From positions 62,001 to 126,000 of the forward strand of contig CAYXAA010000008.1 of assembly GCA_964462985.1 (NCBI GenBank): a stretch of DNA of 64,000 nt, read 5' to 3'. The notes under the pieces were generated by a model. The model did not search any database and was not told where the DNA came from. It saw nothing but the letters and a program-made list of their open reading frames with translations. Position 1 is the stretch's first letter; every line of letters begins with the position of its first letter. This document shows, one piece after another, positions 24,970 through 33,522 of the stretch. Made by a program: the position numbers and the translations under genes. This stretch comes from CAYXAA01 sp964462985 (GTDB lineage Bacteria > Pseudomonadota > Alphaproteobacteria > Rhizobiales > Stappiaceae).

Positions 24970-26251
24970 CGTCGTCGCCCTGGCCGGCTTCGCCATCCTG
25001 TTCGTGATGATGGCGCTGCGTGTTCCGGTCGGGATTGCCATGGGTCTCGTGGGCGTCGGCGGCTTCGCGGCAATCACCGGGATCGGTCCTGCGCTCAACC
25101 TGCTCGCGCAGTCGCCGGTGCGTACTGTCGCCGACTTCAATCTCAGCCTGATCCCGTTCTTCATCCTGATGGGCGTGCTCGCCACCAATTCCGGCATGTC
25201 ACGCGAAATGTACCGCGCCGGGCATGCCTGGTTCGGCGCCTTTCGCGGCGGTATGGCGCTGTCGACGATCAGCGCCTGCGCCGGCTTTGCCGCGATCTGC
25301 GGTTCTTCGGTGGCAACCGCGGCGACCATGAGCAAGATCGCGCTGCCGGAAATGAAGCGCTTTGGTTACCGCGATGATGTCGCGAGTGGTGTCGTGGCCG
25401 CCGGCGGCACGCTGGGCATTCTGATCCCGCCCTCCGTCGTGCTTGCGGTCTACGCTTACATCACCGAGCAGGATGTCGGGAAGCTCTTCATAGCCGGCAT
25501 TATTCCCGGCTTGCTTGCGGTGCTCATGTACATGCTGACGGTCCGGGTGGCCTACGCCAGATCGCTGCCCCCGGGAGAGGCTTTCGATCTGCGCCAGGCG
25601 GTGCGGTCTCTGAGTGGCGTGTGGGCGGTGCTGCTGCTGTTCGTCGCCATCATCGGAAGCATCTATTTCGGTATTGTGACGGCGACGGAATCGGCGGCCG
25701 TCGGCTCGGTGCTCACGGCACTGATCGGCGTGCTGCGCGGCCGGCTCGGGTTCCGTTCGATCATGGAGAGCCTGATCGAGGCGCTCCGCACGTCAGTCGC
25801 AATCTACACCATCCTGATCGGTGCGATCCTGTTCGGCTATTTCCTCGCGGTGACCCAGACGCCGCAGAAGATTACCGCCTTTCTGGTCGGGCTCGACTTC
25901 GGAGCCTACGGCACGTTGGCCCTGGTACTGGCGTTCTTTCTGGTGATGGGCTGTGTTCTCGACGCGATGGCGATGATCATCCTGCTGGTGCCGATCGTCT
26001 TCCCTGTCGTCACTCATCTCGGGTTCGATCCGATCTGGTTCGGGGTGATCGTGGTGATGACGGTGGAATTGGGCCTGATAACGCCGCCGGTCGGCATGAA
26101 TGTCTTCGTTATCAACTCGATCGCCCGCGATATTCGCCTTCAGACGATATTCCGTGGCGTCCTGCCATTTGTAGCCGTCGACATCCTGCGGCTGATCATC
26201 CTGGCCCTTTTCCCGGCACTGGTGCTGTTCCTGCCATCAACAATGAAGTGA
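24956..26251 (+). CDS. TRAP transporter large permease subunit (DctM family)
   Basis: The 431-residue protein has about twelve membrane spans with DctM blocks: MALRVPVGIAMG near the start, FFILMGVLATNSGMSREMY at about 65, CAGFAAICGSSVATAATMSKIALPEM at about 105, and GLITPPVGMNVFVI near 378. It is the channel subunit that couples ion flow to substrate uptake. The gene follows dctQ with overlap and precedes a DUF3237 gene by 7 bases. Confidence 0.94.
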   Translation: MSKSDVVALAGFAILFVMMALRVPVGIAMGLVGVGGFAAITGIGPALNLLAQSPVRTVADFNLSLIPFFILMGVLATNSGMSREMYRAGHAWFGAFRGGMALSTISACAGFAAICGSSVATAATMSKIALPEMKRFGYRDDVASGVVAAGGTLGILIPPSVVLAVYAYITEQDVGKLFIAGIIPGLLAVLMYMLTVRVAYARSLPPGEAFDLRQAVRSLSGVWAVLLLFVAIIGSIYFGIVTATESAAVGSVLTALIGVLRGRLGFRSIMESLIEALRTSVAIYTILIGAILFGYFLAVTQTPQKITAFLVGLDFGAYGTLALVLAFFLVMGCVLDAMAMIILLVPIVFPVVTHLGFDPIWFGVIVVMTVELGLITPPVGMNVFVINSIARDIRLQTIFRGVLPFVAVDILRLIILALFPALVLFLPSTMK

Positions 26252-26258
26252 GGTCGCC

Positions 26259-26723
26259 GTGCCACCGCAACCGCCCCGTCTGCGTCATCTTTGCGATCTC
26301 ACCGTGGATCTCGGGCCGCCGATCGAACTCGGCACCGCACCACGCGGCAAACGGCGGATCATCCCGATCGTGGGCGGCACAGTCACGGGCGAGCGCCTTT
26401 CCGGGCGGATCCTCGATCTCGGCGCAGATTGGCAGACCGTTTTCGCCGATGGCTCGGCCGAACTCGACACCCGCTACTCCATCCAGACCAGCGATGGGGC
26501 GACGATCGACATCCGCAATTTCGGCTTCCGCCATGGACCTCCGGAAGTGATTGCAGCCCTCGCCCGCGGTGAGTTGGTCGACAAGGCGCAGTACTACATG
26601 CGCACCCATCCGAGGTTCGAGACCGGCGATGCGCGCTATGCGTGGCTCAACCGGACAATCTTCGTCGGTACCGGAGAGCGCCGCGCGACGAGCGTACTAA
26701 TGACGATCTTCGAGGTGGAGTGA
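26259..26723 (+). CDS. DUF3237 family protein
   Basis: The 154-residue protein contains DUF3237 blocks: IVGGTVTGERLSGRILDLGADWQTV, ELDTRYSIQTSDGATIDIRNFG, and a C-terminal WLNRTIFVGTGER. The family adopts a beta-barrel fold with no established activity and is often found beside catabolic genes. Here it lies 7 bases after the TRAP large permease, so it is probably co-transcribed and may act on the imported compound; this is inference. Confidence 0.85.
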   Translation: MPPQPPRLRHLCDLTVDLGPPIELGTAPRGKRRIIPIVGGTVTGERLSGRILDLGADWQTVFADGSAELDTRYSIQTSDGATIDIRNFGFRHGPPEVIAALARGELVDKAQYYMRTHPRFETGDARYAWLNRTIFVGTGERRATSVLMTIFEVE

Positions 26724-26795
26724 GCCGCATCGGCGATACGCCATCAAGCCAGACAAGCCGTCGCCCGGCTATGCACGCGACGGAACATATGAGGA

Positions 26796-26872
26796 TGGTG
26801 ACCCCGACAGGATTCGAACCTGTGACCCTCAGATTAGGAATCTGATGCTCTATCCTGCTGAGCTACGGGGCC
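26796..26872 (-). tRNA. tRNA-Arg (anticodon CCT)
   Basis: Read on the minus strand, the 77 bases fold as a cloverleaf: acceptor stem GGCCCCG with CGGGGTC, D arm with AGCTCAGCAGGATAGAGC, anticodon stem TCAGA/TCTGA around loop TTCCTAA, and TpsiC loop GGTTCGAATCC. CCA is encoded. The anticodon CCU reads AGG (Arg). No integrase or repeated attachment site is nearby. Confidence 0.96.
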
Positions 26873-27207
26873 TCGATGACGCGCTGGGCCCTTCGTCAAT
26901 ACCGGTTCGCCGCGGCCATTTCAAACAGTGATTTCGTCCCGGCCGGTCGCCAGCGCTGCGGCTGCAGAAGCAGGGCGCGGGGATCGGCACTCCGTGCTCG
27001 TGCCTCGATGCTGCCAACATTAGGGGAAACGAACGTCGCCGAAAATGGCCACTCTGCTTGAACTGCCTCGTCATCACCACCAAGGTGACTGGTCGGACCG
27101 CAGAAGGAAGAACGCCGCCGGACCTCTCTCGCTGTCGGCCTTGGCAATCGGCACGGAACGGCGGATTCGTCTGGTGAGACGTAGGCGTGGCGCAACGTAG
27201 AGCAACT
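26873..27207. other. Intergenic region between tRNA-Arg and the SNase-like gene
   Basis: This 335-base stretch carries the likely tRNA promoter near its left end. No gene is supported; the open frames through it are arginine- and serine-rich and unlike known proteins. Confidence 0.5.
26896..26924 (-). promoter_or_regulatory. Candidate promoter of tRNA-Arg
   Basis: On the minus strand TTGAAA (26919-26924) and TATTGA (26896-26901) are spaced by 17 bases and end about 24 bases before the tRNA 5' end. Confidence 0.45.
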
Positions 27208-27993
27208 ATGGTGACCATTCGCAGGATCGCCGGCCACTGCCGGCTTATTGCCGCAGCGGTGGCCGCGAGCGCCGCCGCGATTCCGGCTTGGGCAGGTGCT
27301 CCATCGGCCTGCCTCGACGGTTTGGTCAGTGAGGTGGCCACCGTGGCGTCGATAGATGCGAGCGGGGTTCTGACGCTCGCCGAAGGCGGTTCGATTCGGC
27401 AGTCGGACGTGCGGTTGCTGCCCGGCGAGCAAGGCGAGTTCATCACGCCACGACGGATCCGCTTCTATCGGACCCGTCCGGATCCTGATCGCTGGGGGCG
27501 ACTTATCGGCCACGTGATAGACGCGGAGCGGGGGGCCTGGCTCGCTGCAAACTGGGTGGCGGCCGGTCGTGCCGCCGTAGACCCGCAGATATCGTCGCCA
27601 GACTGTCTTGAGCCGCTGCTCGAGATCGAGGCCGAGGCGCGACGCCAGAAGCGCGGCCGCTGGCGTGAGCTTGCCGTGTTCTGGGTCGGCGATCCGTCGC
27701 TCCGCAACCGTGGCGGACAGTTTGCACTCGTGGAAGGCCGCGTGCTGTCGCTGGGTAAAACACGAAAGACACACTATTTGAACTTCGGCCGCCATTTCGC
27801 GAGCGATTTCACCGCGACCATTGCCATGACTCACGCAACTGCGTTTTATACTGCCGGGATCGATCCGACGTCATTGCGTGGGGCGAAAGTGCGGGTGCGG
27901 GGGATCGTCGACCTACGGGGAGGCCCTTCAATCGTGCTCGAACATCCGTCGCAACTTGAACTGCTCGCCATGGGACCTGGCGTCCGCCAATGA
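27208..27993 (+). CDS. Exported staphylococcal nuclease-like (SNase-fold) protein
   Basis: From the ATG at 27208 the protein has 261 residues; a GTG at 27187 is an alternative. A signal peptide (ending AIPAWAG) is followed by an SNase-like OB-fold region with DGLVSEVATVASIDASGVLTL, WLAANWVAAGRAAVDP, and EAEARRQKRGRW. The usual catalytic arginine/glutamate pattern of thermonuclease is only partly visible, so activity is uncertain. The gene overlaps the M48 protease gene by 4 bases (ATGA), implying coupled expression. A role in the cell envelope is an inference. Confidence 0.72.
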   Translation: MVTIRRIAGHCRLIAAAVAASAAAIPAWAGAPSACLDGLVSEVATVASIDASGVLTLAEGGSIRQSDVRLLPGEQGEFITPRRIRFYRTRPDPDRWGRLIGHVIDAERGAWLAANWVAAGRAAVDPQISSPDCLEPLLEIEAEARRQKRGRWRELAVFWVGDPSLRNRGGQFALVEGRVLSLGKTRKTHYLNFGRHFASDFTATIAMTHATAFYTAGIDPTSLRGAKVRVRGIVDLRGGPSIVLEHPSQLELLAMGPGVRQ

Positions 27994-29462
27994 CTGTTTT
28001 GCGCGTGGTCGCCCCTTCCGCCCTGCTTCGCCGGGTTGTCGCCGTAGCGGTCGCCCTTGCCCTCTCCGGGTGCCAGTTGTCGGGCTCGGGTCCGATCTCG
28101 ATTGGAACGCCGGCGCCTGGCCAATTGCGACCGGGTTTGGCGGCCGAACTCGGGGCACGCGAACATCCGCGAGTCGTCGCCACCTATGGCGGCGTCTACG
28201 AGGACGCCGGCGCCGAGCGGGCAGTGGCGCAGGTGGTCGGCCGACTGGTTGAGGCGTCGGACGATCCGACGCAGACCTATCGGATCACGATCCTGAACTC
28301 TCCGGCTGTTAACGCTTTTGCTCTCCCTGGCGGTTACCTCTACGTCACGCGGGGCCTGCTGGCCCTCGCGACCGACACGTCGGAAGTTGCGGCCGTGCTC
28401 GCGCACGAGATGGCGCACGTAACCGCCAATCACGCCATCGAGCGCCAGCAGCGGGCCGAGGCGACCGAGCTTGCCAACAAGGTTCTGTCGAACGTCGTTC
28501 GCAATCCCGACCAGGCCCGTGCTGCGCTGATCTCGTCCCAGCTCTCTTTCGCACGCTTTTCTCAGGTGCAGGAGCTGAAAGCCGACGAGATCGGCGTCCG
28601 GACGCTGGCGCGGGCAGGCTATGATCCCTATGCCGCCGCGCGTTTCCTGCAGGCCATGGGTCGTTTTGCCGCCTATCAGAATGCCGCCGGAGACAGTTCC
28701 ACCGCTCCGGACTTCCTCTCATCGCACCCGTCGACGCCCGAACGAATCCGGCTTGCCGTGCGTTCGGCCCGCCAGATCGGCGCCCCGGGAATCGGCGAGC
28801 ATGATCGTGACGCCTATCTGTCGAAAATCGACGGCATGCTCTATGGCGACGACCCGCTCGAAGGCTTTGTGCGTGGACGCGCCTTCCTCCACAAGGCGCT
28901 TGGCATCGGCTTCACCGTGCCGCCTGGCTTCGTTCTGGAGAACTCACCCGAGGCCGTTCTCGCCAGCAATGCGCACGGCGTTGCCATGCGGTTCGATGGT
29001 GCGGACCTGACCCGTTTTGAATCGACGAAGCGCTACATGACCAGCGGCTGGATCAACGGTCTGATCGAGGCAAGCGTCCGCGACGAAACGATAGGCGGCC
29101 TGCCGGCGGTGACGGCCTCGGCCGTGACGGAAGGCTGGTCGTTCCGCATCGCGGTGATCCGGATCGGGCGGACGGGCTATCGTTTCATCTTCGCCACTCG
29201 CAAACCGGACGATGCGTTCACGCGCGCGTACGAAGAGACCGTCGCAAGCTTTCGCCAGCTGTCGCCGACCGAACGGGCGCGCCTTCGGCCGCTGCGGATC
29301 AAAACCATTCGGGCGGAGGCCGGTGATACGCCGGAGAAACTTGCCGTGGGCATGAGCGGCGTCGAGCCTTCGCGGCGCCTGGAGTTGTTCTCGATCCTCA
29401 ACCAGGTGGCGCCGAATACACCCATTCCTCCCGGAACGCTGCTTAAGCTGGTGGTCGACTGA
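27990..29462 (+). CDS. M48 family metalloprotease, lipoprotein (BepA/LoiP-like)
   Basis: The 490-residue protein has a lipobox LSGC (Cys28), then the M48 domain with the zinc motif HEMAH (138-142) and the third ligand in ELKAD (Glu194). A C-terminal part of about 200 residues follows, with an EKLAVGMSG block and a LysM-like ending (IPPGTLLKLVV). BepA-type proteases degrade or assist misfolded outer-membrane proteins in the periplasm. It overlaps the upstream SNase-like gene by 4 bases. Confidence 0.9.
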   Translation: MTVLRVVAPSALLRRVVAVAVALALSGCQLSGSGPISIGTPAPGQLRPGLAAELGAREHPRVVATYGGVYEDAGAERAVAQVVGRLVEASDDPTQTYRITILNSPAVNAFALPGGYLYVTRGLLALATDTSEVAAVLAHEMAHVTANHAIERQQRAEATELANKVLSNVVRNPDQARAALISSQLSFARFSQVQELKADEIGVRTLARAGYDPYAAARFLQAMGRFAAYQNAAGDSSTAPDFLSSHPSTPERIRLAVRSARQIGAPGIGEHDRDAYLSKIDGMLYGDDPLEGFVRGRAFLHKALGIGFTVPPGFVLENSPEAVLASNAHGVAMRFDGADLTRFESTKRYMTSGWINGLIEASVRDETIGGLPAVTASAVTEGWSFRIAVIRIGRTGYRFIFATRKPDDAFTRAYEETVASFRQLSPTERARLRPLRIKTIRAEAGDTPEKLAVGMSGVEPSRRLELFSILNQVAPNTPIPPGTLLKLVVD

Positions 29463-29549
29463 GGGGTCAAGCCTCTACGTGGACGGCGACAGGTGCTTCC
29501 CGGTCGCAAGATCCGACCGTCGCCAGTTGAGGTCGGCAGCTTGAGCGCC

Positions 29550-29586
29550 CCATAAAAGAAGCCGCCGCTCGAATTCGGGCGGCGGC
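29550..29586 (-). terminator. Rho-independent terminator of rpoH2
   Basis: The hairpin GCCGCCGC / GCGGCGGC (29561-29586) with a partly self-paired GAATTC centre is followed on the minus strand by TTCTTTTATGGGG. The position, about 30 bases after the rpoH2 stop, fits. Confidence 0.75.
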
Positions 29587-29617
29587 GGGGTTCCGGATGT
29601 TGTAAGATGCGGGGTGT

Positions 29618-30493
29618 TCAGCCAGAGAAGGCGATCTTGTCAGGCTGCGACTTCATTAATGCGTCACGCAGCTTTTCGAGAGCCCGGTTCTCGATCTGGC
29701 GCACACGCTCCTTGGAGATGCCCAGCGTCTTGCCCAGGGATTCAAGGGTCGCGCCCTCTTCAGTCAGGCGACGCTCCCGCACGATCTTTAACTCACGATC
29801 GCTGAGCACGGACAGGGCGGCCTGCAGCCAACGCATTCGCCGCTCGGTGTCAATCGTCTGGGAAACCGCTTCTTCCGGAAGCGGATCGTCGGACACGAGG
29901 AAGTCCTGGCGGTCGGCGCTTGCTCCATCCGCCTCGGTCAGAGGGGCGTTGAGCGATGTATCCGGTCCAGCCAACCTCGCGCTCATCAGCGCCACGTCGG
30001 CAGAGTTTACGCCAATCGCGTCGGCTATCTGCTGGTTGAGCTCGTCCTCGCTGAGCTGGACCGTGCCGCTGGACAACTTTGCCCGCAAACGGCGCAGATT
30101 AAAGAACAGCGCCTTCTGCGTCGACGAAGTCCCGCCGCGAACGATCGACCAGTTGCGTAGGATGTAATCCTGGATGGAGGCGCGAATCCACCACGTTGCG
30201 TATGTGGAGAACCGTACCTCGCGCTCCGGCTCAAACCGCGAAGCGGCCTCGAGCAGTCCGACATGGCCTTCTTGGATCATGTCGTTCATCGATAAGCCGA
30301 AATTGCGGTATTTCGCTGCGACTGCAATCACCAGCCGCATATGGGCGAGTGCCAGTCTGTCAAGAGCAGCCTGATCCTGGTTGTCTCGCCACTTGAGGGC
30401 AAGATCGTGCTCTTCCTCGCGGGTTAGATAGGGCGCGTTCATCGCTGCCCGCACGAGTTGCCGTCGACTTCCAATCGCCTGAGATCTGGTCAT
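29618..30493 (-). CDS. rpoH2: RNA polymerase sigma-32 factor, RpoH2 type
   Basis: The 291-residue protein is a sigma70-family factor with regions 2 to 4: a region 2 block LVIAVAAKYRNFGLSMNDMIQEG, the aromatic WWIRASIQDYILRNW, the RpoH box QKALFFNLRRLR, and region 4 with LGKTLGISKERVRQIENRALEKLR. The short N-terminus without the LDSYIRxxxxxPML region of RpoH1 favours the RpoH2 group, which in alphaproteobacteria serves heat and oxidative or photooxidative stress. GGAGGT precedes the ATG. A 1 kb gap separates it from carD. Confidence 0.92.
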   Translation of the reverse strand: MTRSQAIGSRRQLVRAAMNAPYLTREEEHDLALKWRDNQDQAALDRLALAHMRLVIAVAAKYRNFGLSMNDMIQEGHVGLLEAASRFEPEREVRFSTYATWWIRASIQDYILRNWSIVRGGTSSTQKALFFNLRRLRAKLSSGTVQLSEDELNQQIADAIGVNSADVALMSARLAGPDTSLNAPLTEADGASADRQDFLVSDDPLPEEAVSQTIDTERRMRWLQAALSVLSDRELKIVRERRLTEEGATLESLGKTLGISKERVRQIENRALEKLRDALMKSQPDKIAFSG

Positions 30494-31385
30494 CGTGACC
30501 TCCGCGCTTTTCTCAGCGACCTGGACTCTCCCGCCCCAGGATGAGGCGGCTTTCGAGCGATATCATCGCTCCAGGTCTCGCCAACCGATTGCATTCCCGA
30601 GTCCGGTCGATCCCAGGCGAGGGTCGCCGGTTTGCTCCGTGACGCCGATGTCCGATCACTCGGGGTGCCATATTGCCATTCCGCAGCCATCCAACCTGTT
30701 CGGTGGGTGCCGGTTCCATTCATGGCCCGCCCTTTCGCTGGTTTGGGGCAAGCGCACGATTTCAGGGTCGTGGCAAATGCGTTTCCCGCACACAATCGTG
30801 TCGTGTCGGGAGGGTGTACTACTCACGACCGCCCTGCGTCGGAGTTGCTTCAACGCAAGGCCATTGACCCCATCATGCGCTGCAAAATCCATCAGCGCCA
30901 ATACAAGTTTCTGTGTGTACTCATCAGATATATTGATGGGTTGACAGCCATAGAATTGCCCGGCTCCAGAACCCACCGTGTGTGCCGGCGCGCTGCCGAC
31001 GGTAACTCCCGAATGCCCACGGCGGGCGCGAGTGGAGCACCTGTCGCGGCTGCGATCCGTATGGGTTTCGCAAATCGCGGTTGCCGCAAGATGCATGCCT
31101 TGACGCACTTGACGAGACAGGCAATCTCCATCCGCCCGACAGGCGCTAGGCGATGCCGGCCGGAGCCACCCACAAGCGACGCGGACTGTCGGATCAGGGA
31201 TTTGCCCCTTGCCCGGTATCGGCCATGCAGAACCGGGCGGGCGCCACGCACGGATTGACGCGCAGGTTGAGCAACGCTGTTTCGGCAGCCGCCAAACCCG
31301 TGCTTCCGCGGTTGCGGACGCCAAACCTGCCTTCCTGCGCCGCCAAAAAAATGCAGGCGGCCATGGGCGATAACCGTTCCAGAAA

Positions 31386-31425
31386 CCGTTGAACCTCCAA
31401 TCGAGTTCGATTGAAGGTTCAACGG
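31386..31425. repeat. Long inverted repeat downstream of carD
   Basis: Arms CCGTTGAACCTCCAATCGA (31386-31404) and TCGATTGAAGGTTCAACGG (31407-31425) are 19 bases long with one mismatch and a 2-base loop. On the minus strand it is followed by TTTCTGG, so it could serve as a terminator for carD, but the arm length is unusual. Confidence 0.75.
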
Positions 31426-31446
31426 AAAATCATCTTCGAGAACGGC

Positions 31447-31473
31447 AACCTGCGTGCCATTTCCACGCAGGTT
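31447..31473. terminator. Hairpin just downstream of carD
   Basis: Perfect 10-base arms AACCTGCGTG (31447-31456) and CACGCAGGTT (31464-31473) with a 7-base loop lie 20 bases after the carD stop. No U-tract follows. With the inverted repeat at 31386 it makes a tandem hairpin pair. Confidence 0.5.
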
Positions 31474-31492
31474 ATCCGGATCAGCGAATGAT

Positions 31493-32074
31493 CTATGCAG
31501 CCTCTTCCTGCTCGGCGTCCTCTTCCTGCTCGGCAGTGGCGACAGCCTTGCGGCCGGTTGATTTGGCAAGATTCTGCTCGATCTGACGGATCGCCTCGGT
31601 CTCAGACGACCGGTTCACTGCGGCGATCTCGCGCGACATCCGATCAAGCGCAGCTTCGTAGAGCTGGCGTTCGGAGTAGGATTGCTCGGGCTGGCTTTCC
31701 GAGCGATAGAGGTCGCGCACCACCTCGGCGATCGCGATCAAGTCACCTGAATTGATTTTGGCCTCGTACTCCTGGGCCCGACGGCTCCACATCGTCCGTT
31801 TTACGCGCGGGCGACCGCGCACCGTTTCAAGGGCTTTCTTTACGGTTGCCGTGTCGGACAACTTTCGCATCCCTACGGACGCGATTTTTGCCACCGGTAC
31901 GCGGAGTGTCATCTTGTCTTGTTCAAAATTGATCACCAGGAGTTCGAGCGCGTAGCCGGCCACGCTCTGCTCTTCGATCGACGTGATCTGCCCGACGCCA
32001 TGGGCAGGATAGACAATGTACTCACCGGTCTTGAAACCCTGTCGCTGCGCGGCTTTCTTGACGGACGTGGCCAT
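31493..32074 (-). CDS. carD: CarD family transcriptional regulator
   Basis: The ATG at 32074 gives 193 residues; an in-frame GTG at 32083 closer to AGGAG is an alternative. The N-terminal RNA polymerase-interacting domain reads FKTGEYIVYPAHGVGQITSIEE, followed by a DNA-binding helical domain (KRTMWSRRAQEYEAKINSGDLIAIAEVVRDLYR). The C-terminus is acidic and Ala-rich (EEDAEQEEAA). CarD binds the RNA polymerase beta subunit and stabilises open complexes at rRNA and stress promoters. It lies downstream of fdxA on the same strand, with a terminator between. Confidence 0.92.
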   Translation of the reverse strand: MATSVKKAAQRQGFKTGEYIVYPAHGVGQITSIEEQSVAGYALELLVINFEQDKMTLRVPVAKIASVGMRKLSDTATVKKALETVRGRPRVKRTMWSRRAQEYEAKINSGDLIAIAEVVRDLYRSESQPEQSYSERQLYEAALDRMSREIAAVNRSSETEAIRQIEQNLAKSTGRKAVATAEQEEDAEQEEAA

Positions 32075-32444
32075 ATTTTTCACAAACTCCTGCGCAGTTG
32101 TCGGCCATGCAGGCCGAGCGAAGTCACCGCCGGCGGCGATGCTTCATGCCATGTGAAACGCGGTTCCACCGAGCATCATTCGCGAGATGATGCGAGGGAA
32201 CAGGCGTTGTTCGATGATCAGTCGCGTAGGGGCTCGGCGCTCATTGCTTTGCGACGTAGGGCGGCGGGCGCCGCCGGCACAATCCAACAGCGGACTGCGA
32301 CCATAAAAAAACCTCCACTGGGAGGAAGGAGACCGAACGTCCAACGACTGTTTCACATATATAGCACAAAACTTAAAAAAGACAAAGCTTATGCAACTGC
32401 GCGACCAGGGCGGCGCGGGCCAATCTGGCGGAAAGAGGATACGG
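32075..32444. other. Intergenic region between fdxA and carD
   Basis: The 370-base region holds a terminator (listed separately), an AT-rich patch at 32342-32400 downstream of fdxA, and a small dyad GCATCAT/ATGATGC at 32173-32193 upstream of carD. No gene is supported. The carD promoter should lie here. Confidence 0.55.
32304..32325 (-). terminator. Rho-independent terminator between fdxA and carD
   Basis: On the minus strand CCTCC, loop CAGT and GGAGG are followed by seven T residues, a classic intrinsic terminator. It lies about 120 bases after the fdxA stop and 230 bases before carD, so it separates the two genes. Confidence 0.82.
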
Positions 32445-32783
32445 TCAGTCGCCTTCGCCGGGCTCCGGAGAAAAGAACTTCTCATACTTGCCCGGAACGC
32501 CGTCGAACTCCTTCGCGTCCGGTGGATGGTCCTTCTTGACAGTGATGTTGGGCCACTTTGACGCATAGTCGGCATTGATCTCGAGCCACTGTTCGAGGCC
32601 CGGTTCGGTGTCCGGCTTAATCGCCTCGGCCGGACACTCCGGCTCACACACGCCGCAATCAATGCACTCGTCCGGATGGATCACAAGCATGTTCTCGCCC
32701 TCATAGAAGCAATCTACGGGGCAGACCTCCACGCAATCGGTGTACTTGCACTTGATGCAATTATCAGTGACGACGTAAGTCAT
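32445..32783 (-). CDS. fdxA: Seven-iron ferredoxin FdxA
   Basis: The 112-residue protein begins MTYVVTDNCIKCKYTDCVEVCPVD and continues with CIDCGVCEPECP, giving the two cluster-binding patterns of 7Fe ([3Fe-4S][4Fe-4S]) ferredoxins (Cys 9, 12, 17, 21, 40, 43, 46, 50). The C-terminal half ends with the usual WPNITVKKDHPPDAKEFDG extension. GAGGATC precedes the ATG. In Hyphomicrobiales an fdxA-carD neighbourhood is common, with the HslR-like gene just upstream on the same strand. Confidence 0.95.
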   Translation of the reverse strand: MTYVVTDNCIKCKYTDCVEVCPVDCFYEGENMLVIHPDECIDCGVCEPECPAEAIKPDTEPGLEQWLEINADYASKWPNITVKKDHPPDAKEFDGVPGKYEKFFSPEPGEGD

Positions 32784-33047
32784 CGTGATCCTCTTGTTTC
32801 CACGGCAGCCGCCGGGAAAGCGCCGGCCGAGCCCTTGATCGACCTCAATTTCACTTGGGATGGCCGCCTGCGACGACGCCTCGTTCGGATGCCGGCCGAA
32901 ACGCTAGCATTTCGATGCGATTGGGTAACGGGTTTACACCGCGCCCGCAAGGTCATGCCTGACTGACGCGCGCCGAAAAAGGAGCACGAAGATTTCCTTT
33001 ATCCGCATTGAAAACAATCTCATACCAACAGGTGGCCCATAGCCGGT

Positions 33048-33467
33048 TTATTCGCTGCCGCCACGCAGTGCGTCGATTTGGCGCCGTTGCCGTTTTGTCG
33101 GGCGACCCGCGCCCGTCTCGCGCGGTGCGGGGGTGGCGCCCGCATCGTTCCGATTCGCTGGCGGCGACAGATCCTCGTAAAGGAGACGAGCCTCGGCAGC
33201 TGGTCCACGTCTCCCGCCGATCGCTGCCACCTTGAGCACGAGGACGCGTCGGTCCAGTGCGATCGTAAGAACATCACCGAGTCGGACGACCTTGCTCGCA
33301 GCGTCGATCTTTTCGCGGTTGACGCGAACATGACCCGACACCGCAAGTTTCTGGGCAAGACCTCGTGTCTTGGTCACGCGTGCGTGCCAGAGCCATTTGT
33401 CAATGCGCTGCGTCGTCTGCAAAGACGTCCCGCCCCTCCGGATCGACCCCTCCAAGAGGCCTATCAT
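33048..33467 (-). CDS. S4 domain RNA-binding protein (HslR-like)
   Basis: The ATG at 33467 gives 139 residues. The S4 domain reads QRIDKWLWHARVTKTRGLAQKLAVSGHVRVNREKID, with a basic C-terminal tail rich in Arg and Lys (RPTKRQRRQIDAL). E. coli HslR (Hsp15) binds free 50S subunits that carry a stuck peptidyl-tRNA. A TTG at 33422, preceded by GGAGGGG at the right distance, would start the protein just before the S4 domain and may be the real start. The gene lies 55 bases downstream of the helicase gene on the same strand. Confidence 0.85.
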   Translation of the reverse strand: MIGLLEGSIRRGGTSLQTTQRIDKWLWHARVTKTRGLAQKLAVSGHVRVNREKIDAASKVVRLGDVLTIALDRRVLVLKVAAIGGRRGPAAEARLLYEDLSPPANRNDAGATPAPRETGAGRPTKRQRRQIDALRGGSE

Positions 33468-33522
33468 GCAAATAGCACTGCAAAGCGACAGCTCAAGCCC
33501 GTCCGGCCTGCCCGTTGAACCG

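Larger units (their letters stand above)
30494..31492. other. About 1 kb without a supported gene between rpoH2 and carD
   Basis: No open frame on either strand shows a recognisable domain, signal peptide or good ribosome binding site. Frames that look long overlap one another in different phases and are rich in Arg, Ser and Cys. The centre (30900-30960) is clearly poorer in GC. The right end carries two strong hairpins downstream of carD (listed separately). The left end should contain the rpoH2 promoter. Confidence 0.6.

Noticed and set aside
26642..26845. Plus-strand frame of 67 codons ending GFEPVTLRLGI
   Set aside because: The last part is the reverse of the tRNA-Arg gene read as protein, a familiar artefact, and the rest overlaps the DUF3237 gene.
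26796..26872. tRNA-Arg as an integration site for a genomic island
   Set aside because: No integrase, repeated tRNA 3' end or change of composition was seen on either side.
30656..31324. Minus-strand frame of 222 codons in the rpoH2-carD gap
   Set aside because: It has no ribosome binding site, signal or domain, is rich in Arg and Cys, and overlaps other frames of similar quality.
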